This document shows positions 12,708 through 20,844 of a DNA stretch of 64,000 nt, piece after piece. Position numbers and translations under genes: made by a program. The notes beneath the pieces are model-generated. The model was not told the origin of the DNA. It saw nothing but the letters and a program-made list of their open reading frames with translations, and made no database searches. Each line of letters starts with the position of its first letter. The stretch's first letter is position 1. Source of the stretch: Streptococcus xiaochunlingii (GTDB lineage Bacteria > Bacillota > Bacilli > Lactobacillales > Streptococcaceae); the NCBI RefSeq assembly GCF_006385805.1, contig NZ_VFSG01000001.1:186001-250000 (forward strand), in the 5' to 3' direction.

Positions 12708-13427
12708 GTGAGAACCATTATAGCCATGATTCGTTTTCTAATACGGGTTATTTGGAGTCTTGTTTGGGGCTTGTTTTGGACTCTCGCCCTTAGTTTTGCT
12801 TTGCTGGTTGCTGCTTTATTCTTTAGTGGCAAAACCGGTAGCGGAATAGATGGGGTCAGTCGCGCAGCCCAAACGGTTGTTACTCAGGTAGATGCTTACT
12901 TTCATCGAGATGGTCCTCTACGGGGTCAGGGAAGTCCATCTGCTCAAGAGGACTTAGCAACAGATGGCCATACCTCAACAGGAGCAAGGTGGGATCAGAC
13001 AAGTGCAAAAGTTTATCTAGATCCTACGATGGATGATACCTTTACCCGTGCCTATGAGGAAGCTCTTGATTCTTGGAATCAGACAGGGGCCTTCACTTTC
13101 CAACTTGTCACCAGTGAAGAAGAGGCTGATATTATCTTAACGGAGATGGATGATAGCACGGTTTCTGCAGCGGGTGAGGCCGAATCCCAGACCAATGTCT
13201 TAACCAATCGTTTCAAACGGGTGACCGTTCGTTTGAATCGCTATTATCTATTAAATAAGCAGTACAATTATTCCCATCAGCGAATTGTAAATACAGCTGA
13301 GCATGAACTAGGCCATGCGATCGGTTTGGACCATACTGAGGAAGAGTCCGTTATGCAGGCAGCCGGTTCCTTTTATAGCATTCAAGCAAGGGATATTGAG
13401 GCTGTTCGTCAACTATACAAGGAGTAA
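12708..13427 (+). CDS. Membrane-anchored matrixin-like zinc protease
   Basis: A 239-residue protein. The start is GTG at 12708, five bases after the strong ribosome site AAGGAAAGGAGG. Residues about 10-40 form a membrane anchor. The outside part carries HELGHAIGLDH at 199-209, the extended zinc motif HExxHxxGxxH of metzincins, followed by SVMQ, which fits the methionine turn. This makes it an M10/matrixin-type peptidase; the fold begins around 85 (YLDPTMDDTFTRAYEEALDSW). Substrate unknown. A small membrane protein follows immediately. Confidence 0.8.
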   Translation: MRTIIAMIRFLIRVIWSLVWGLFWTLALSFALLVAALFFSGKTGSGIDGVSRAAQTVVTQVDAYFHRDGPLRGQGSPSAQEDLATDGHTSTGARWDQTSAKVYLDPTMDDTFTRAYEEALDSWNQTGAFTFQLVTSEEEADIILTEMDDSTVSAAGEAESQTNVLTNRFKRVTVRLNRYYLLNKQYNYSHQRIVNTAEHELGHAIGLDHTEEESVMQAAGSFYSIQARDIEAVRQLYKE

Positions 13428-13429
13428 GA

Positions 13430-13801
13430 ATAATCAAACGCATACTGTATGTTATTCGAACCTTTCCAGAACAAGTGGCACTCTTTGTGTTTAACTCTGG
13501 AATCTTTCTATGGCTATCCCAAAAAGGGCTAGCAATCTCCCATGAATTAGGCATTCAACAGGCTTGGGAAAACTATGCTCCTGAGGGAGTCCGTCAATTT
13601 TTCGGAGACAATAAGGAAGCCGTCCAAGCTTTCTTCTCGCATTCGGTCATCACTTGGCTGATTGGCTCCATGATGATCCTGCTTGTGATTCGCTTTGTAA
13701 AGGGAGTCATCAAATGGAGCTTGCTTTTGCTGGTGATTGGCATTGGGCTTTTCCTCGCCTATCAGTACAGCCAAATGGCTTCCAATATTTCAACAATCTA
13801 A
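13430..13801 (+). CDS. Small membrane protein, start codon apparently ATA
   Basis: The in-frame GTG at 13475 has no ribosome site, yet the same frame is open upstream and reads like protein (IIKRILYVIRTFPEQ) back to ATA at 13430, which lies five bases after GGAG. Either ATA is used as a rare start or an ancestral ATG has been lost. The product has one hydrophobic stretch near the N-terminus and two or three near the C-terminus (about 75-115 from the ATA). No family is recognised. It is tightly placed behind the matrixin-like gene, with which it is likely cotranscribed. Confidence 0.6.
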   Translation: MIKRILYVIRTFPEQVALFVFNSGIFLWLSQKGLAISHELGIQQAWENYAPEGVRQFFGDNKEAVQAFFSHSVITWLIGSMMILLVIRFVKGVIKWSLLLLVIGIGLFLAYQYSQMASNISTI

Positions 13802-13810
13802 AAAGTGAGG

Positions 13811-13845
13811 AAAGGTCAAGCGCATCTAGCGTTTGGCCTTTTCTT
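13811..13845 (+). terminator. Terminator after the matrixin-like operon
   Basis: AAAGGTCAAGCG pairs with CGTTTGGCCTTT (two G-T pairs) across 7 bases, followed by TTCTT. Confidence 0.8.
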
Positions 13846-13848
13846 CAA

Positions 13849-13877
13849 TTGTCAATTTGTCAAAAGTAAGGTAAAAT
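13849..13877 (+). promoter_or_regulatory. Promoter of the ABC-F gene
   Basis: TTGTCA (13849-13854), 17 bp spacer, TAAAAT (13872-13877). A second TTGTCA overlaps the spacer. Confidence 0.75.
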
Positions 13878-13883
13878 GAAACT

Positions 13884-15791
13884 ATGATTATTTTACAAGC
13901 CAACAAAATTGAACGCTCTTTTGCAGGGGAGGTTCTTTTTGATAATATCAGCCTGCAAGTGGATGAACGGGACCGGATTGCCCTGGTCGGAAAGAACGGA
14001 GCCGGCAAGTCTACGCTCTTAAAAATCTTGGTGGGAGAAGAAGAGCCGACTTCTGGGGAAATCAATAAAAAGCGGGACCTTTCTCTCTCTTATTTAGCCC
14101 AGGATAGTCGATTTGAGTCGTCCAATACTATCTACGATGAGATGCTCCATGTCTTTGACGATCTCAGAAAGACCGAGAAAACCTTGCGGCAGATGGAGCT
14201 TGCGATGGGGGAAAAAACTGGGGCTGACTTAGAAAAACTCATGCAGGACTATGACCGTCTCTCGGAAGAATTCCGTCAGGCAGGTGGCTTCACCTATGAA
14301 GCTGATATTCGCGCCATTCTCAACGGCTTTAAGTTTGATGAGTCCATGTGGCAGATGAAGATTGAAGAGCTGTCTGGTGGGCAAAATACCCGTCTGGCTC
14401 TGGCCAAGATGCTCTTGGAAAAACCAAATCTTTTGGTACTGGACGAGCCGACCAACCACTTGGATATTGAGACCATTGCCTGGTTGGAAAACTACCTGGT
14501 CAATTATAGTGGGGCCCTTCTCATTGTCAGTCACGACCGCTATTTCCTAGATAAGGTCGCAACCATTACTTTGGATTTGACCAAGCATTCTTTGGACCGC
14601 TATGTCGGCAATTACTCTAGCTTTGTCGAGCAAAAAGAGCAAAAATTGTTGACCGAAGCCAAGAACTACGAGAAGCAACAAAAAGAAATTGCGGCGCTGG
14701 AAGACTTTGTTAATCGCAATTTGGTGCGGGCGTCGACCACCAAACGGGCCCAGTCTCGTCGCAAGCAATTGGAAAAAATGGAGCGCCTAGACAAGCCCGA
14801 AGCTGGGACCAAGTCTGCCCATATGACCTTCCATTCTGATAAGGCCTCTGGCAATGTCGTTTTGACAGTAGAAGAGGCAGCTGTCGGCTATGATGATCAA
14901 ATCCTGTCCGAGCCGATCAATCTGGATATCCGTAAGATGAATGCGGTCGCTATTGTAGGACCAAATGGGATCGGGAAATCTACTCTTATCAAGTCTATTG
15001 TCGGGCAGATTCCTTTCATCAAGGGGGAAGCTCGTTTTGGGGCCAATGTCGAGGTGGGCTACTATGACCAGACCCAAAGTAAACTAACCCCTCACAATAG
15101 TGTCTTGGATGAGATCTGGAATGACTTTAAACTGACACCAGAAGTAGAAATTCGCAATCGCCTAGGAGCCTTCCTTTTCTCAGGGGACGATGTCAAGAAA
15201 ACCGTCGGCATGCTGTCGGGTGGAGAGCGGGCCCGCTTGCTTCTAGCTAAGCTGTCCATGGAGAATAACAATTTCTTGATTCTCGATGAGCCGACCAACC
15301 ACTTGGATATCGATAGCAAGGAAGTGCTGGAAAATGCCTTGATTGATTTTGACGGGACCTTGCTCTTTGTCAGCCACGACCGTTACTTTATCAATCGGGT
15401 GGCTACACAAGTCTTGGAACTCTCAGAAGAGGGCTCGACCCTTTATTTGGGAGACTATGATTATTATCTGGAGAAAAAAGCAGAGTTAGAGGCCCTTGCT
15501 GCAGCGCAAGTAGAAGCTATGCCTGTTTCTTCTACGGAGGAAGTCACCAGCAATGACTATCACCTGCAAAAGCAAAATCAGAAGGAACTCCGGAAAATCA
15601 CCCGTCGCATTGAGCAATTGGAAGCGGAGATGGAAGAGATTGATCAAAAAATCCAAGCCATCACCGAAACCATGCATAGCACCAATGATGCAGAAGACTT
15701 GGTACAACTCCAGAGTGACCTGGACCAATTAACTGTCCAGCAGGAAGCGGTCATGGAAGAATGGGCAGAACTGTCAGAGCAGGTGGAATAG
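13884..15791 (+). CDS. ABC-F family ATPase (YdiF/Uup-like translation factor)
   Basis: A 635-residue soluble protein with two ABC domains and no membrane segment, the ABC-F layout. First Walker A GKNGAGKST at 36-44, ABC signature SGGQ near 167, and DEPTNHLDIE. The interdomain linker is rich in KRAQSRRKQ. The second Walker A is GPNGIGKST, with signature SGGERARLLLAK and DEPTNHLDID. Residues about 535-635 form a C-terminal coiled coil. Such proteins act at the ribosomal E site, or give antibiotic protection. The ATG is six bases past the -10, so the leader is nearly absent. A decayed copy of its last 37 codons lies just downstream. Confidence 0.9.
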   Translation: MIILQANKIERSFAGEVLFDNISLQVDERDRIALVGKNGAGKSTLLKILVGEEEPTSGEINKKRDLSLSYLAQDSRFESSNTIYDEMLHVFDDLRKTEKTLRQMELAMGEKTGADLEKLMQDYDRLSEEFRQAGGFTYEADIRAILNGFKFDESMWQMKIEELSGGQNTRLALAKMLLEKPNLLVLDEPTNHLDIETIAWLENYLVNYSGALLIVSHDRYFLDKVATITLDLTKHSLDRYVGNYSSFVEQKEQKLLTEAKNYEKQQKEIAALEDFVNRNLVRASTTKRAQSRRKQLEKMERLDKPEAGTKSAHMTFHSDKASGNVVLTVEEAAVGYDDQILSEPINLDIRKMNAVAIVGPNGIGKSTLIKSIVGQIPFIKGEARFGANVEVGYYDQTQSKLTPHNSVLDEIWNDFKLTPEVEIRNRLGAFLFSGDDVKKTVGMLSGGERARLLLAKLSMENNNFLILDEPTNHLDIDSKEVLENALIDFDGTLLFVSHDRYFINRVATQVLELSEEGSTLYLGDYDYYLEKKAELEALAAAQVEAMPVSSTEEVTSNDYHLQKQNQKELRKITRRIEQLEAEMEEIDQKIQAITETMHSTNDAEDLVQLQSDLDQLTVQQEAVMEEWAELSEQVE

Positions 15792-15862
15792 ATAGAAGAT
15801 CTTGGAAAAGTTTTTCGTGAATTTCGAATCAGTAAAAATTATTCATTGAAAGAAGCTGCAGG
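15792..15862 (+). repeat. Direct repeat of the rgg 5' end (upstream copy)
   Basis: These 71 bases match 16361-16431 with four mismatches, all in the first 15 bases; the rest is identical. It starts on the base after the ABC-F stop codon and translates as the first 24 residues of the Rgg protein, except that ATG has become ATA. It is a silent relic of the regulator gene. Confidence 0.9.
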
Positions 15863-15972
15863 CCACCAATGAAACCGGCGAACTCATTGAGAGCCAGTAG
15901 CAATTGGACCAGCTGACTGCCACCTAAGAAGAAGCCATGCTAGAATGGGAAGAATTAGCGGAGAAAGTGTAG
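15862..15972 (+). pseudogene. Decayed second copy of the ABC-F 3' end
   Basis: Read in frame, this stretch gives ATNETGELIESQ, stop, QLDQLTAT, stop, EEAMLEWEELAEKV, stop. It aligns residue by residue with the tail of the intact ABC-F protein (STNDAEDLVQLQS, DLDQLTVQ, QEAVMEEWAELSEQVE). Two internal stops show it is non-functional. It is fused directly to the rgg relic, so two rearrangements met here. Confidence 0.85.
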
Positions 15973-15999
15973 TTTTCTAATTTGCCTAAGGAGAACATT

Positions 16000-16356
16000 A
16001 TGACGACTGAAAATGATTGGTTTATGAAGCAGATTAAAGGTGTAGCCGATATAATTGGTACAACTTTGCGCCTACAGATTCAGAATTTAGATTTGGGGCA
16101 GTACGAGGATGAGGAAGGAAAACTCATCAACGGGAATCACTATCTTCAGCAAGTTTTAGAAGAGCAACGCTTTGCAGAGGCCATTTCTTTTGTTGAAGAG
16201 CAGATGAAACGCCTACCTCTTCATCAGTATGATCTATTGGTTGATTGGCTGATTTCTTACTTAAGACAATTAGATGTTTCCGTTAAAGAAGAACATGGAT
16301 TCTACGAAGGATACTTGCAAGAGTTAGAAAGGTACTTAAAGGAATTTAAGTGGTAA
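16000..16356 (+). CDS. Hypothetical protein, possibly DUF6483-like
   Basis: A 118-residue acidic, helical, cytoplasmic-looking protein with no signal or membrane segment. The ATG at 16000 lies six bases after AAGGAG; an in-frame TTG at 15982 lies before that ribosome site and is rejected. The opening (ENDWFMKQIKGVADIIG) and the repeated helical pattern resemble DUF6483, but this is a weak recollection. It ends four bases before the Rgg gene and is probably cotranscribed with it. It lies between the two rgg 5' repeats. Confidence 0.6.
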   Translation: MTTENDWFMKQIKGVADIIGTTLRLQIQNLDLGQYEDEEGKLINGNHYLQQVLEEQRFAEAISFVEEQMKRLPLHQYDLLVDWLISYLRQLDVSVKEEHGFYEGYLQELERYLKEFKW

Positions 16357-16360
16357 TCAA

Positions 16361-17236
16361 ATGGAAGATTTAGGCAAAGTTTTTCGTGAATTTCGAATCA
16401 GTAAAAATTATTCATTGAAAGAAGCTGCAGGAGAAGCCTGCTCGACCTCTCAATTATCCCGTTTTGAATTGGGGGAGTCGGATCTGACTGCGTCGCGCTT
16501 CTTTGAAATATTAGACAATATCCATGTGACGATTGAGAATTTTATGGATAAGGCTAGGAATTTTCAACACCATGAGCATGTCGCCTTGATGGCTCAGATT
16601 ATTCCGCTTTACTATGCAAATGATATTGCTGGTTTTCAAAGGCTTCAAGGAGAACAACTTGAAAAGGCTAAAGGTTCGATCAATCCCCTATATTTTGAAT
16701 TGAACTGGATCTTGTTACAAGGGCTGATTTGCCAGAGAGATGTCAGCTACACCATGAAGCAGAGTGATCTGGACAAGGTGGCGGACTATCTCTTTCAGAC
16801 AGAAGAGTGGACCATGTATGAATTGATCCTCTTTGGCAATCTCTACAGCTTTTATGATGTGGACTATGTCACACGGCTTGGGAGAGAAGTGATGGAGCGT
16901 GAAGATTTCTACAAGGAAATTGGTCGCCATCGAAAACTAGTCTTGATTCTAGCCCTCAATTGTTACCAGCATTGTTTAGAACACCGTTCTTTTGAAAGTG
17001 CTAGTTATTTTGAGGCCAATGTGGAAAAGATTATCGGCAAGAGTATCAAACTCTACGAGCGCAATGTCTTTCATTACCTCAAGGGATTTGCTCTCTATCA
17101 GAAGGGGCTAGAGAAAGAAGGGAGTCAGCAAATGCAAGAGGCTATGCATATTTTTGATGTGCTAGGTCTTCCAGAGCAGGTAGCTTACTATCAAGAACAC
17201 TTTGATAAATTTGTAATAGATGAATGTTCTAAATAG
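16361..17236 (+). CDS. Rgg/GadR/MutR family transcriptional regulator
   Basis: A 291-residue regulator. Residues about 5-60 form the XRE-type helix-turn-helix (FREFRISKNYSLKEAA, then STSQLSRFELGESDLTASRFFEIL, the Rgg hallmark). The remaining 230 residues form the helical repeat domain that binds peptide pheromones in several family members. No short hydrophobic peptide gene was recognised next to it. It ends 21 bp before the first MFS gene, its likely target. Its first 71 bases are duplicated upstream. Confidence 0.88.
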   Translation: MEDLGKVFREFRISKNYSLKEAAGEACSTSQLSRFELGESDLTASRFFEILDNIHVTIENFMDKARNFQHHEHVALMAQIIPLYYANDIAGFQRLQGEQLEKAKGSINPLYFELNWILLQGLICQRDVSYTMKQSDLDKVADYLFQTEEWTMYELILFGNLYSFYDVDYVTRLGREVMEREDFYKEIGRHRKLVLILALNCYQHCLEHRSFESASYFEANVEKIIGKSIKLYERNVFHYLKGFALYQKGLEKEGSQQMQEAMHIFDVLGLPEQVAYYQEHFDKFVIDECSK

Positions 17237-17257
17237 GAGAGAGATAAAGGAGATTTT

Positions 17258-18435
17258 ATGAACCGACATGCGGTCCAATTAATTAGTCGTGGAGCGATTA
17301 CCAAAATTGGAAATATGCTCTATGATTATGGGAATAGTGTCTGGCTGGCCTCGATGGGGACTATAGGAAAGACGGTATTAGGGATCTATCAGATTTCTGA
17401 GTTAGTGACAGGGATTCTCGTGAATCCATTTGGAGGCGTGATCTCAGACCGTTTTTCCCGTCGCAAGATTTTGATGACGACCGACTTGGTGTGTGGTCTC
17501 CTGTGTTTGGCGATTTCTTTTATCAGAAATGATCGTTGGATGATTGCGGCTTTGATTGTTGCTAATATTGTTCAGGCCATTGCCTTTGGTTTTTCTCGAC
17601 CTGCCAATAAAGCCATTATTACAGAAGTTGTGGAGAAAGAAGAGATTGTAACCTATAATGCGCACTTGGAGCTGGTCTTACAAGTTGTTAGTGTCAGTTC
17701 TCCCGTGTTTTCTTTCCTAGTTCTACAATTTGCCAGTCTCCATGCGACCCTCTTACTAGATGCGCTGACCTTTTTCATTGCCTTTGTCCTAGTGGCTTTC
17801 CTTCCGAAAGAAGAAGCTAAGGTTCAAGAGAGGAAACAGTTTACCGGGAAAGATATTTTTTCGGATATGAAAGATGGACTAAACTATATCTGGCATCAGA
17901 AAGACATTTCTTTCTCTTGTTGGTGGCTTCCGGCGTTAATTTCTTTTTTGCGGCTTTTGAGTTTTTACTTCCATTTTCCAATAGACTCTACGGGGGCAAG
18001 GGGGCTTATGCGACCATCTTAACATTGGGAGCTATTGGATCTATTCTAGGAGCACTTGTTGCCAATAAAATTACATCAAGTATGAAAATTCTCCTGTTTT
18101 TACTGATCATGGCAGGTGTAGGAGTGTTCATGATGGGCTTGCCTCTTCCGACTTATCTTTCCTTTTCGGGAAATCTGGTCTGTGAATTTTTTGTGACCAT
18201 TTTCGACATCCACGTTTTTACTCAAGTGCAAACCAAGGTGGAAGATGATTATCTGGGGAGAGTCTTGAGTACGATTTATACTTTGGCTGTTCTCTTTATG
18301 CCCATCGCCAAAGGTTTGATGACTTGGTTGCCAAGTGTCCGAGTAGAATCCTTTCTCCTGATTGGAGCTGGAGTTATTCTCTTTTCACTCTTGGCTCAAC
18401 TAGTAGCTAAGCAGCTTCAATCAAAAGAACAGTAG
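17258..18435 (+). pseudogene. MFS exporter, first tandem copy, broken by a -1 frameshift
   Basis: Residues 1-220 align closely with the intact copy at 18545, including RFSRRKILMTTDL (the loop 2-3 motif). Near 17905-17920 one base is missing relative to the second copy, so the frame shifts and the first part ends at 18022; the rest of the protein continues in the next frame to 18435. Apart from this the sequence is full length and well preserved, so the damage is recent, phase-variable, or a sequencing error in a T/C-rich stretch. The start ATG is preceded by GATAAAGGAGA. Mef/EntS-type major facilitator. Confidence 0.85.
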
Positions 18436-18489
18436 GGATCCTTTGATAAATTCGTAAAACACTAATTTTCCCAAATAGGGGATAAAATG

Positions 18490-18541
18490 AAAACCTCTTT
18501 CATGAACTGATACAATAGTTTCAGAAAATGAAGGAGGTTTT
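18490..18541 (+). promoter_or_regulatory. Long hairpin covering the ribosome site of the second MFS gene
   Basis: AAAACCTCTTTCAT (18490-18503) pairs with ATGAAGGAGGTTTT (18528-18541) with a single mismatch. The right arm contains the ribosome site AAGGAGG and runs into a T-tract ending at the ATG. It can serve as terminator for upstream transcripts. TACAAT at 18511-18516 in the loop could be a -10 giving a transcript that lacks the left arm. Confidence 0.65.
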
Positions 18542-18544
18542 TTT

Positions 18545-19723
18545 ATGAATCGACATGCAGTCCAATTAATTGCTCGTGGGGCGATCAATAGAATGGGAAA
18601 TATGCTCTATGATTATGGGAACAGTGTCTGGCTGGCCTCAATGGGGACTATAGGAAAGACAGTGTTGGGGATTTATCAGATTTCTGAACTCGTCACCTCT
18701 ATTTTAGTCAATCCCTTTGGTGGCGTGATCTCAGACCGTTTTTCCCGTCGCAAGATTTTGATGACAACCGACTTGGTTTGTGGTCTCCTTTGTTTAGCGA
18801 TTTCCTTTATCAGGAACGATCGTTGGATGATTGCAGCCTTGATTGTTGCCAATATTGTCCAGGCCATTGCCTTTGCATTTTCTCGTACGGCCAACAAAGC
18901 CATTATCACTGAAGTCGTAGAGAAGGATGAGATTGTGACCTATAATGCACGCTTGGAGTTGGTCTTACAGGTTGTCGGTGTTAGTTCACCTTTGTTTTCT
19001 TTCCTTGTTCTACAATTTGCCAGTCTCCACGCGACTCTCTTACTGGATGCGCTGACCTTTTTCATCGCCTTTGTCCTAGTGGCATTCCTTCCGAAAGAAG
19101 AAGCCAAAGTTCAAGAAAAGAAACGGTTCACAGGAAAAGATATTTTTTCGGATATCAAGGATGGATTGCACTATATCTGGCATCAGAAAGAAATTCTCTT
19201 TCTCCTCTTGGTGGCTTCTAGTGTCAATTTCTTCTTTGCAGCTTTTGAGTTTTTACTTCCATTTTCCAATCGACTCTACGGAGTCAAGGGTGCTTATGCG
19301 ACCATCTTAACGTTGGGAGCTATTGGTTCCATCATCGGAGCCTTGATCGCTAATAAATTTAAATCAAGTATGGAGATGCTTCTCTTCTTATTGATTTTAA
19401 CAGGAGTGGGAGTGTTCATGATGGGCTTGCCTCTTCCTCACCTTCTTTCCTTTTCTGGAAATTTAGTCTGTGAACTCTTTATGACGATTTTTAATATCCA
19501 CTTTTTTACCCAAGTGCAAACAAAGGTGGAAGGAGACTATCTGGGCAGGGTCTTAAGCACGATTTTTACCCTAGCCATTCTCTTTATGCCCATCGCAAAA
19601 GGCTTGATGACCTGGTTACCAAGTGTCCGAGTAGAATCCTTTCTCCTGATTGGAGCTGGCGTTATTCTCTTTTCACTCTTAGCTCAAGTAGTCGCCAAGC
19701 ACCTACAAGCAAAAAATCATTAG
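18545..19723 (+). CDS. MFS exporter (Mef/EntS type), intact second copy
   Basis: A 392-residue, 12-helix major facilitator with the GGVISDRFSRRKILMTTDL motif between helices 2 and 3. The family includes macrolide efflux (Mef) and siderophore exporters; the substrate here is unknown. It is a close tandem paralogue of the broken upstream gene and most differences are conservative. The ATG directly follows a ribosome site buried in a hairpin. A strong bidirectional terminator separates it from the convergent lapA. Confidence 0.88.
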   Translation: MNRHAVQLIARGAINRMGNMLYDYGNSVWLASMGTIGKTVLGIYQISELVTSILVNPFGGVISDRFSRRKILMTTDLVCGLLCLAISFIRNDRWMIAALIVANIVQAIAFAFSRTANKAIITEVVEKDEIVTYNARLELVLQVVGVSSPLFSFLVLQFASLHATLLLDALTFFIAFVLVAFLPKEEAKVQEKKRFTGKDIFSDIKDGLHYIWHQKEILFLLLVASSVNFFFAAFEFLLPFSNRLYGVKGAYATILTLGAIGSIIGALIANKFKSSMEMLLFLLILTGVGVFMMGLPLPHLLSFSGNLVCELFMTIFNIHFFTQVQTKVEGDYLGRVLSTIFTLAILFMPIAKGLMTWLPSVRVESFLLIGAGVILFSLLAQVVAKHLQAKNH

Positions 19724-19732
19724 AACAACATG

Positions 19733-19758
19733 AAAAAAGCACCGATTGGTGCTTTTTA
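19733..19758. terminator. Bidirectional terminator between the MFS gene and lapA
   Basis: AAAAAAGCACC pairs with GGTGCTTTTT around a GATT loop; it has A and T runs on the two sides and serves both converging genes. Confidence 0.85.
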
Positions 19759-20046
19759 GTTTTCGATTTGTTTGATTTTTTCTTCTTTATCACCTGACAT
19801 CTTTTGTCCTAGTTGTTTTTTCGCAGTTTTTAACTCATGTTTTAATGAGAAATTTTTTGGAAGGCTGACTAAGAAAGTCACCAGCGAACCAAGAAGGACA
19901 CAAACCAGAATCAAAATGATGAGCGGGAGTTTAAATTGGACCAGCAAAAAGTTTACAGTCACCGTTTGCATATTGGCCAAGGAAATAATCGCAATAAGCA
20001 AGACTGCAATCAGTAGTGCAACATATTGTAGTTTTCGTTTATTCAT
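19756..20046 (-). CDS. LapA family membrane protein
   Basis: A 96-residue protein with two membrane helices (about 6-25 and 38-62) and a charged C-terminal coil (KHELKTAKKQLGQ), the LapA/DUF1049 pattern. Its role in Gram-positives is not established. It follows gatD by nine bases with AGGGAG as ribosome site, so it forms the third gene of the murT-gatD operon. Confidence 0.8.
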   Translation of the reverse strand: MNKRKLQYVALLIAVLLIAIISLANMQTVTVNFLLVQFKLPLIILILVCVLLGSLVTFLVSLPKNFSLKHELKTAKKQLGQKMSGDKEEKIKQIEN

Positions 20047-20055
20047 TTTGTCTCC

Positions 20056-20844
20056 CTATTCTTCTATTTCAGCTTTGCTTTTCACATCAGCGTATTCTTC
20101 TGCTTTTTCAAGGCTTAAGATATCATTGTAAGTCGCTAAGACGATGTCTTGTCCATATTTTTTCTTTAGAGCTGTTGTCACCAAGCGATAGGCCAAATTG
20201 GCGTTGCGAGACAAGATAGGGCCGTGGAAGTAGCTACCAAAGACGTTTTTGTAATGAACGCCTTCGCAACCATCTTCTTTATTGTTCCCATTTCCGTAGA
20301 CGACCTTGCCCAGCGGTTTTTCATCCTCTGCCAAGAAGGTCCGACCTTGGTGGTTCTCAAAACCATAGTAGGTTTCATTGAACTCTTCATTATGGATCTT
20401 GATGTCTCCAATATAGCGATTGTTGACTTGGTTGAGGGTATAGTGCCCCATAATACCAAGTCCCTCAATGCGTTTACCAGAAGCTTCAATATAGTACTGG
20501 CCTAGAAGCTGAAATCCACCACAGATAGCAAGGACCACCCCATCGTTATGAATGAAGCGTTCGATGTCTTCTTTTTTATCTGGTAGATCTTCTGATACAA
20601 TGGTCTGTTCGTAGTCTTGGCCTCCACCGAAAAAGGCAATATCGTAGACTTCTGGATCAAAGCGGTCTTTGAGAGAAACGATATCCACAGTGACATGAGC
20701 ACCAAGTTTCTCCGCAACGTACTTGAGCATGAGGATATTTCCATTGTCCCCATAAGTATTCATCAGATTCCCATAAAGATGGGCAATTCTCAATTCATAT
20801 TGGTAGTTTTCCTGATCAGGGGATTGTAGTGAAGTATACGTCAT
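20056..20844 (-). CDS. gatD: Lipid II isoglutaminyl synthase, glutaminase subunit GatD
   Basis: A 262-residue class-I glutamine amidotransferase of the CobB/CobQ type that supplies ammonia to MurT for amidating the D-glutamate of the lipid II stem peptide. The nucleophile is Cys108 in [12 protein letters not shown]; the catalytic histidine is about 207 in SYFHGPIL. Its start codon overlaps the murT stop by one base. Amidation is needed for efficient cross-linking and is essential in pneumococcus. Confidence 0.93.
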   Translation of the reverse strand: MTYTSLQSPDQENYQYELRIAHLYGNLMNTYGDNGNILMLKYVAEKLGAHVTVDIVSLKDRFDPEVYDIAFFGGGQDYEQTIVSEDLPDKKEDIERFIHNDGVVLAICGGFQLLGQYYIEASGKRIEGLGIMGHYTLNQVNNRYIGDIKIHNEEFNETYYGFENHQGRTFLAEDEKPLGKVVYGNGNNKEDGCEGVHYKNVFGSYFHGPILSRNANLAYRLVTTALKKKYGQDIVLATYNDILSLEKAEEYADVKSKAEIEE

